Shown one piece after another: positions 33,247 to 34,257 of a DNA stretch of 34,257 nucleotides; position 1 is the stretch's first letter; the number at the start of each line of letters is the position of its first letter. The notes below the pieces were generated by a model that saw nothing but the letters and a program-made list of their open reading frames with translations, ran no database searches and was not told the origin of the DNA. A program made the position numbers and the translations under genes. Origin of the DNA: Bacteroidales bacterium (GTDB taxonomy: Bacteria; Bacteroidota; Bacteroidia; Bacteroidales; UBA932); the NCBI GenBank assembly GCA_017961175.1, contig JAGCXV010000033.1, positions 1-34,257 of the forward strand, given 5' to 3'.

Positions 33247-33806
33247 ATTTCCTGTTGTTTTTGTTGTTTCTTTTCATCTGCCGGATCATATAGCAAGGCT
33301 GTGCAAAGGCATATCTTGCAGTCATTTCTCTGAAGTATGTCATAGTTCGGGCAGCCGTAGCAGCCTTCCCAGAATTCTTTTTCAGATGTCAGCTCGGAGA
33401 AGGAAACGGGCTTGAATCCCAGCTCGTTATTTATCTTCATGACAGCCAGTTGCGTGGTTATGCTGAAAATCTTTGCATATGGGTACATTTCTCTGGACAA
33501 TTCGAATATCCGCTTCTTGATCTGTCTGGCAAGACCGCTTCTGCGATAAGGCGGAGCTACGATTAAACCGGAGTTTGCCACAAACTTGGTATGGCTCCAA
33601 GTCTCTATGTATGAGAAACCTGCAATCGTTCCATCCTCGTCCAGCGCGATTATGGCCTTGTGGTTTTCCATCTTGTCCTTAATGTAATCCGGGGTTCTTA
33701 TGGCAAGCACAGTACCCCTTTCTTTTGAAGACCCTTCCATCATTTCAACGATTTTTTCCGCATACTTGAAATGGCTCTGGTCAGCTACTACAATATTGAC
33801 TTTCAT
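33243..33806 (-). CDS. GNAT-family acyltransferase heading the arginine operon, Cys-rich C-terminus
   Basis: A 187-residue cytoplasmic acyltransferase. The GNAT fold shows DEDGTIAGFSYIETW, NSGLIVAPPYRRSGLARQIKKRI (acyl-CoA loop RRSGLA, 88-93) and AVMKINNELGFKPV. The C-terminus carries C149-x2-C152-x10-C163-x2-C166-x-C168, which looks like a zinc- or cluster-binding knuckle. Genes of this type sit next to argG in other Bacteroidales, where they are candidates for the first step (N-acetyl- or N-succinyl-glutamate synthase). That assignment here is inference from context. It is the first gene of the operon. No TAnnTTTG box is seen in the 70 bp directly upstream. The nearest one is beyond the structured element at 33881-34012. 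Confidence 0.8.
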   Translation of the reverse strand: MKVNIVVADQSHFKYAEKIVEMMEGSSKERGTVLAIRTPDYIKDKMENHKAIIALDEDGTIAGFSYIETWSHTKFVANSGLIVAPPYRRSGLARQIKKRIFELSREMYPYAKIFSITTQLAVMKINNELGFKPVSFSELTSEKEFWEGCYGCPNYDILQRNDCKICLCTALLYDPADEKKQQKQQEI

Positions 33807-33855
33807 TTTTTATGTTATGTGATTGTATAATGGTCCTATGATATGAAATAGACTG

Positions 33856-33870
33856 TAATCTAACAGATTA
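33856..33870. repeat. dyad TAATCT-AAC-AGATTA, one of a pair with a shared TCTAACAGA core
   Basis: A perfect 6-bp dyad 50 bp before the GNAT start. The same 9-mer TCTAACAGA (33859-33867) recurs at 33979-33987 within another dyad (ATTCT-AAC-AGAAT, 33977-33989), exactly 120 bp away. The pair brackets the long hairpin and may be operator sites or transcript stems. Confidence 0.5.
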
Positions 33871-33880
33871 TAGCTATATG

Positions 33881-34012
33881 AAAAATTGAGCGCAATTGCT
33901 CGGATAGAAAGCACCTCTCGCAGGACACTGGAATCAGTGACCTTGGCGAGGTGCTCAAGATCGGACTCTTAGAACAATTCTAACAGAATGAAATATGAAA
34001 ATTTTTTCTGTC
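33881..34012 (-). ncRNA. structured RNA element upstream of the arginine operon: 6S-like RNA or attenuator leader
   Basis: Read on the minus strand, an outer stem (AATTGTTC with GAGCAATT, plus coordinates 33972-33979 and 33894-33901, one G-U) encloses an asymmetric internal loop and a 44-nt hairpin without bulges (33911-33954: 7 outer pairs, a few mismatches, 5 inner pairs, 4-nt loop). It ends in GAGC-AATTGC-GCTC followed by AATTTTT (33901-33881), a weak terminator. The G-U pair in the outer stem would be a C-A mismatch on the other strand, so the minus strand is favoured. The outer stem and the terminator use the same GAGC, so they exclude each other. Closing stem, central bubble and apical stem recall 6S RNA. 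The position recalls an attenuator. The 5' end is estimated from the -7 box. Confidence 0.5.
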
Positions 34013-34018
34013 ACGATG

Positions 34019-34026
34019 CAAAAGTA
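34019..34026 (-). promoter_or_regulatory. -7 box for the structured RNA / arginine operon
   Basis: The minus strand reads TACTTTTG, a perfect TAnnTTTG. A clear TTTG at the -33 distance is not present. It is the nearest such box upstream of the GNAT gene. Confidence 0.55.
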
Positions 34027-34128
34027 TAAAAATATCTTTTCAATGCACTATACTGTGGATTCTTTTTGCCGAAAAAGTGTAAGTTTTACCGATAAATGAA
34101 ATTTTTTGGAAAATTTTTTGCAAAAAGA

Positions 34129-34159
34129 TTTGGTGGTATGAAAAAAGTGTTTACCTTTG
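34129..34159 (+). promoter_or_regulatory. strong promoter of rRNA-operon type
   Basis: TTTG (34129-34132), 19 bp and TACCTTTG (34152-34159) match the Bacteroidota primary promoter. The context TTTGGTGGT ... TTACCTTTGCAGCCCG, preceded by A/T-rich runs that could act as an UP element, resembles promoters in front of rRNA operons in this phylum. No coding frame of note follows before the window ends. Confidence 0.7.
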
Positions 34160-34257
34160 CAGCCCGTTTCGGCCAAATTTTGTTGGAAGGAACAGTTCAT
34201 TGACATTTTGAAGACAAGCAGCAAACCTTTTAAAGGTTTTCCAATTTACAAGGAAAA
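34160..34257 (+). other. probable rRNA-operon leader, cut by window end
   Basis: After the promoter comes GTTCATTGACATTTTGAAGA and then a dyad AAACCTTT-T-AAAGGTTT (34223-34239). The TTCATTGACAT-TTGAAGACAAG segment resembles the leader that precedes 16S rRNA in many Bacteroidales, and the dyad may be part of a processing stem. 16S itself is not reached, so the call rests on resemblance only. Confidence 0.5.

Noticed and set aside
33911-33954. SRP (4.5S-type) RNA or tRNA in the hairpin region
   Set aside because: The apical part lacks the conserved SRP internal loop with AGCAG, and no cloverleaf or T-loop sequence is present.
1-34257. CRISPR arrays, insertion sequences, prophage or integrase genes, tRNA genes
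   Set aside because: No regularly spaced repeats, transposase, phage or integrase-like products, or tRNA cloverleaves were seen. The tmRNA is the only tRNA-like sequence.

Overview
The window comes from a member of the Bacteroidota, most likely Bacteroidales. Several independent signs agree. Most gene starts lack a Shine-Dalgarno sequence. Many upstream regions carry the Bacteroidota -7 box TAnnTTTG. There is a four-gene type V (FimA/Mfa-like) pilus operon with DUF3575 and OmpA-like members, a GNAT-argG-argE-like-argH cluster, and a tmRNA whose tag ends in NNNYALAA. I cannot name the genus.

Layout. 1-2199: 3' part of a RecB/AddA-type helicase-nuclease, cut by the window edge. 2298-6669: promoter and pilus operon (DUF3575 protein, OmpA/TPR protein, fimbrillin lipoprotein, Mfa2/FimB-like lipoprotein), with stops and starts touching or nearly so. 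6663-8651 (-): AsmA/DUF748 envelope protein, divergent from 8717-10530 (+), a DUF2461 protein and a beta-propeller lactonase-like protein. 10527-13945 (-): DNA/RNA endonuclease, small unknown protein and GH89 alpha-N-acetylglucosaminidase. 13988-16027 (+): PgpH-like HD phosphohydrolase. 16024-17643 (-): lnt, divergent from a LysE-family exporter. 18344-18742 (-): tmRNA. 18770-27320 (-): a run read lon, ung, coaD, tandem-thioredoxin protein, FAD/Fe-S dehydrogenase. 27617-29632 (+): HU, a 30-residue Lys/Arg-rich protein, a strong terminator, then an RNase E/G. 29646-33806 (-): arginine operon GNAT-argG-M20 deacetylase-argH. 33807-34257: gene-free region with a structured RNA element on the minus strand and, at the right edge, a promoter and leader that look like those of an rRNA operon.

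Most of the content is ordinary core genome: DNA repair, CoA synthesis, proteolysis, trans-translation, lipoprotein maturation, RNA decay and arginine synthesis. The accessory parts are the pilus operon and the endonuclease/GH89 group. The item that deserves most attention is the structured minus-strand element between the arginine operon and the putative rRNA promoter. It has its own TAnnTTTG box and a long hairpin enclosed by a closing stem. That stem overlaps a terminator-like hairpin, so the two cannot form together. It could be a 6S-like small RNA or an attenuator leader of the arginine genes. Other points of interest are the tiny basic protein after HU, the terminator that abuts the RNase G start codon, the Cys-rich tail of the arginine-operon GNAT protein, and two places where divergent -7 boxes lie 2 bp apart. 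I saw no CRISPR array, insertion sequence, prophage or tRNA gene.
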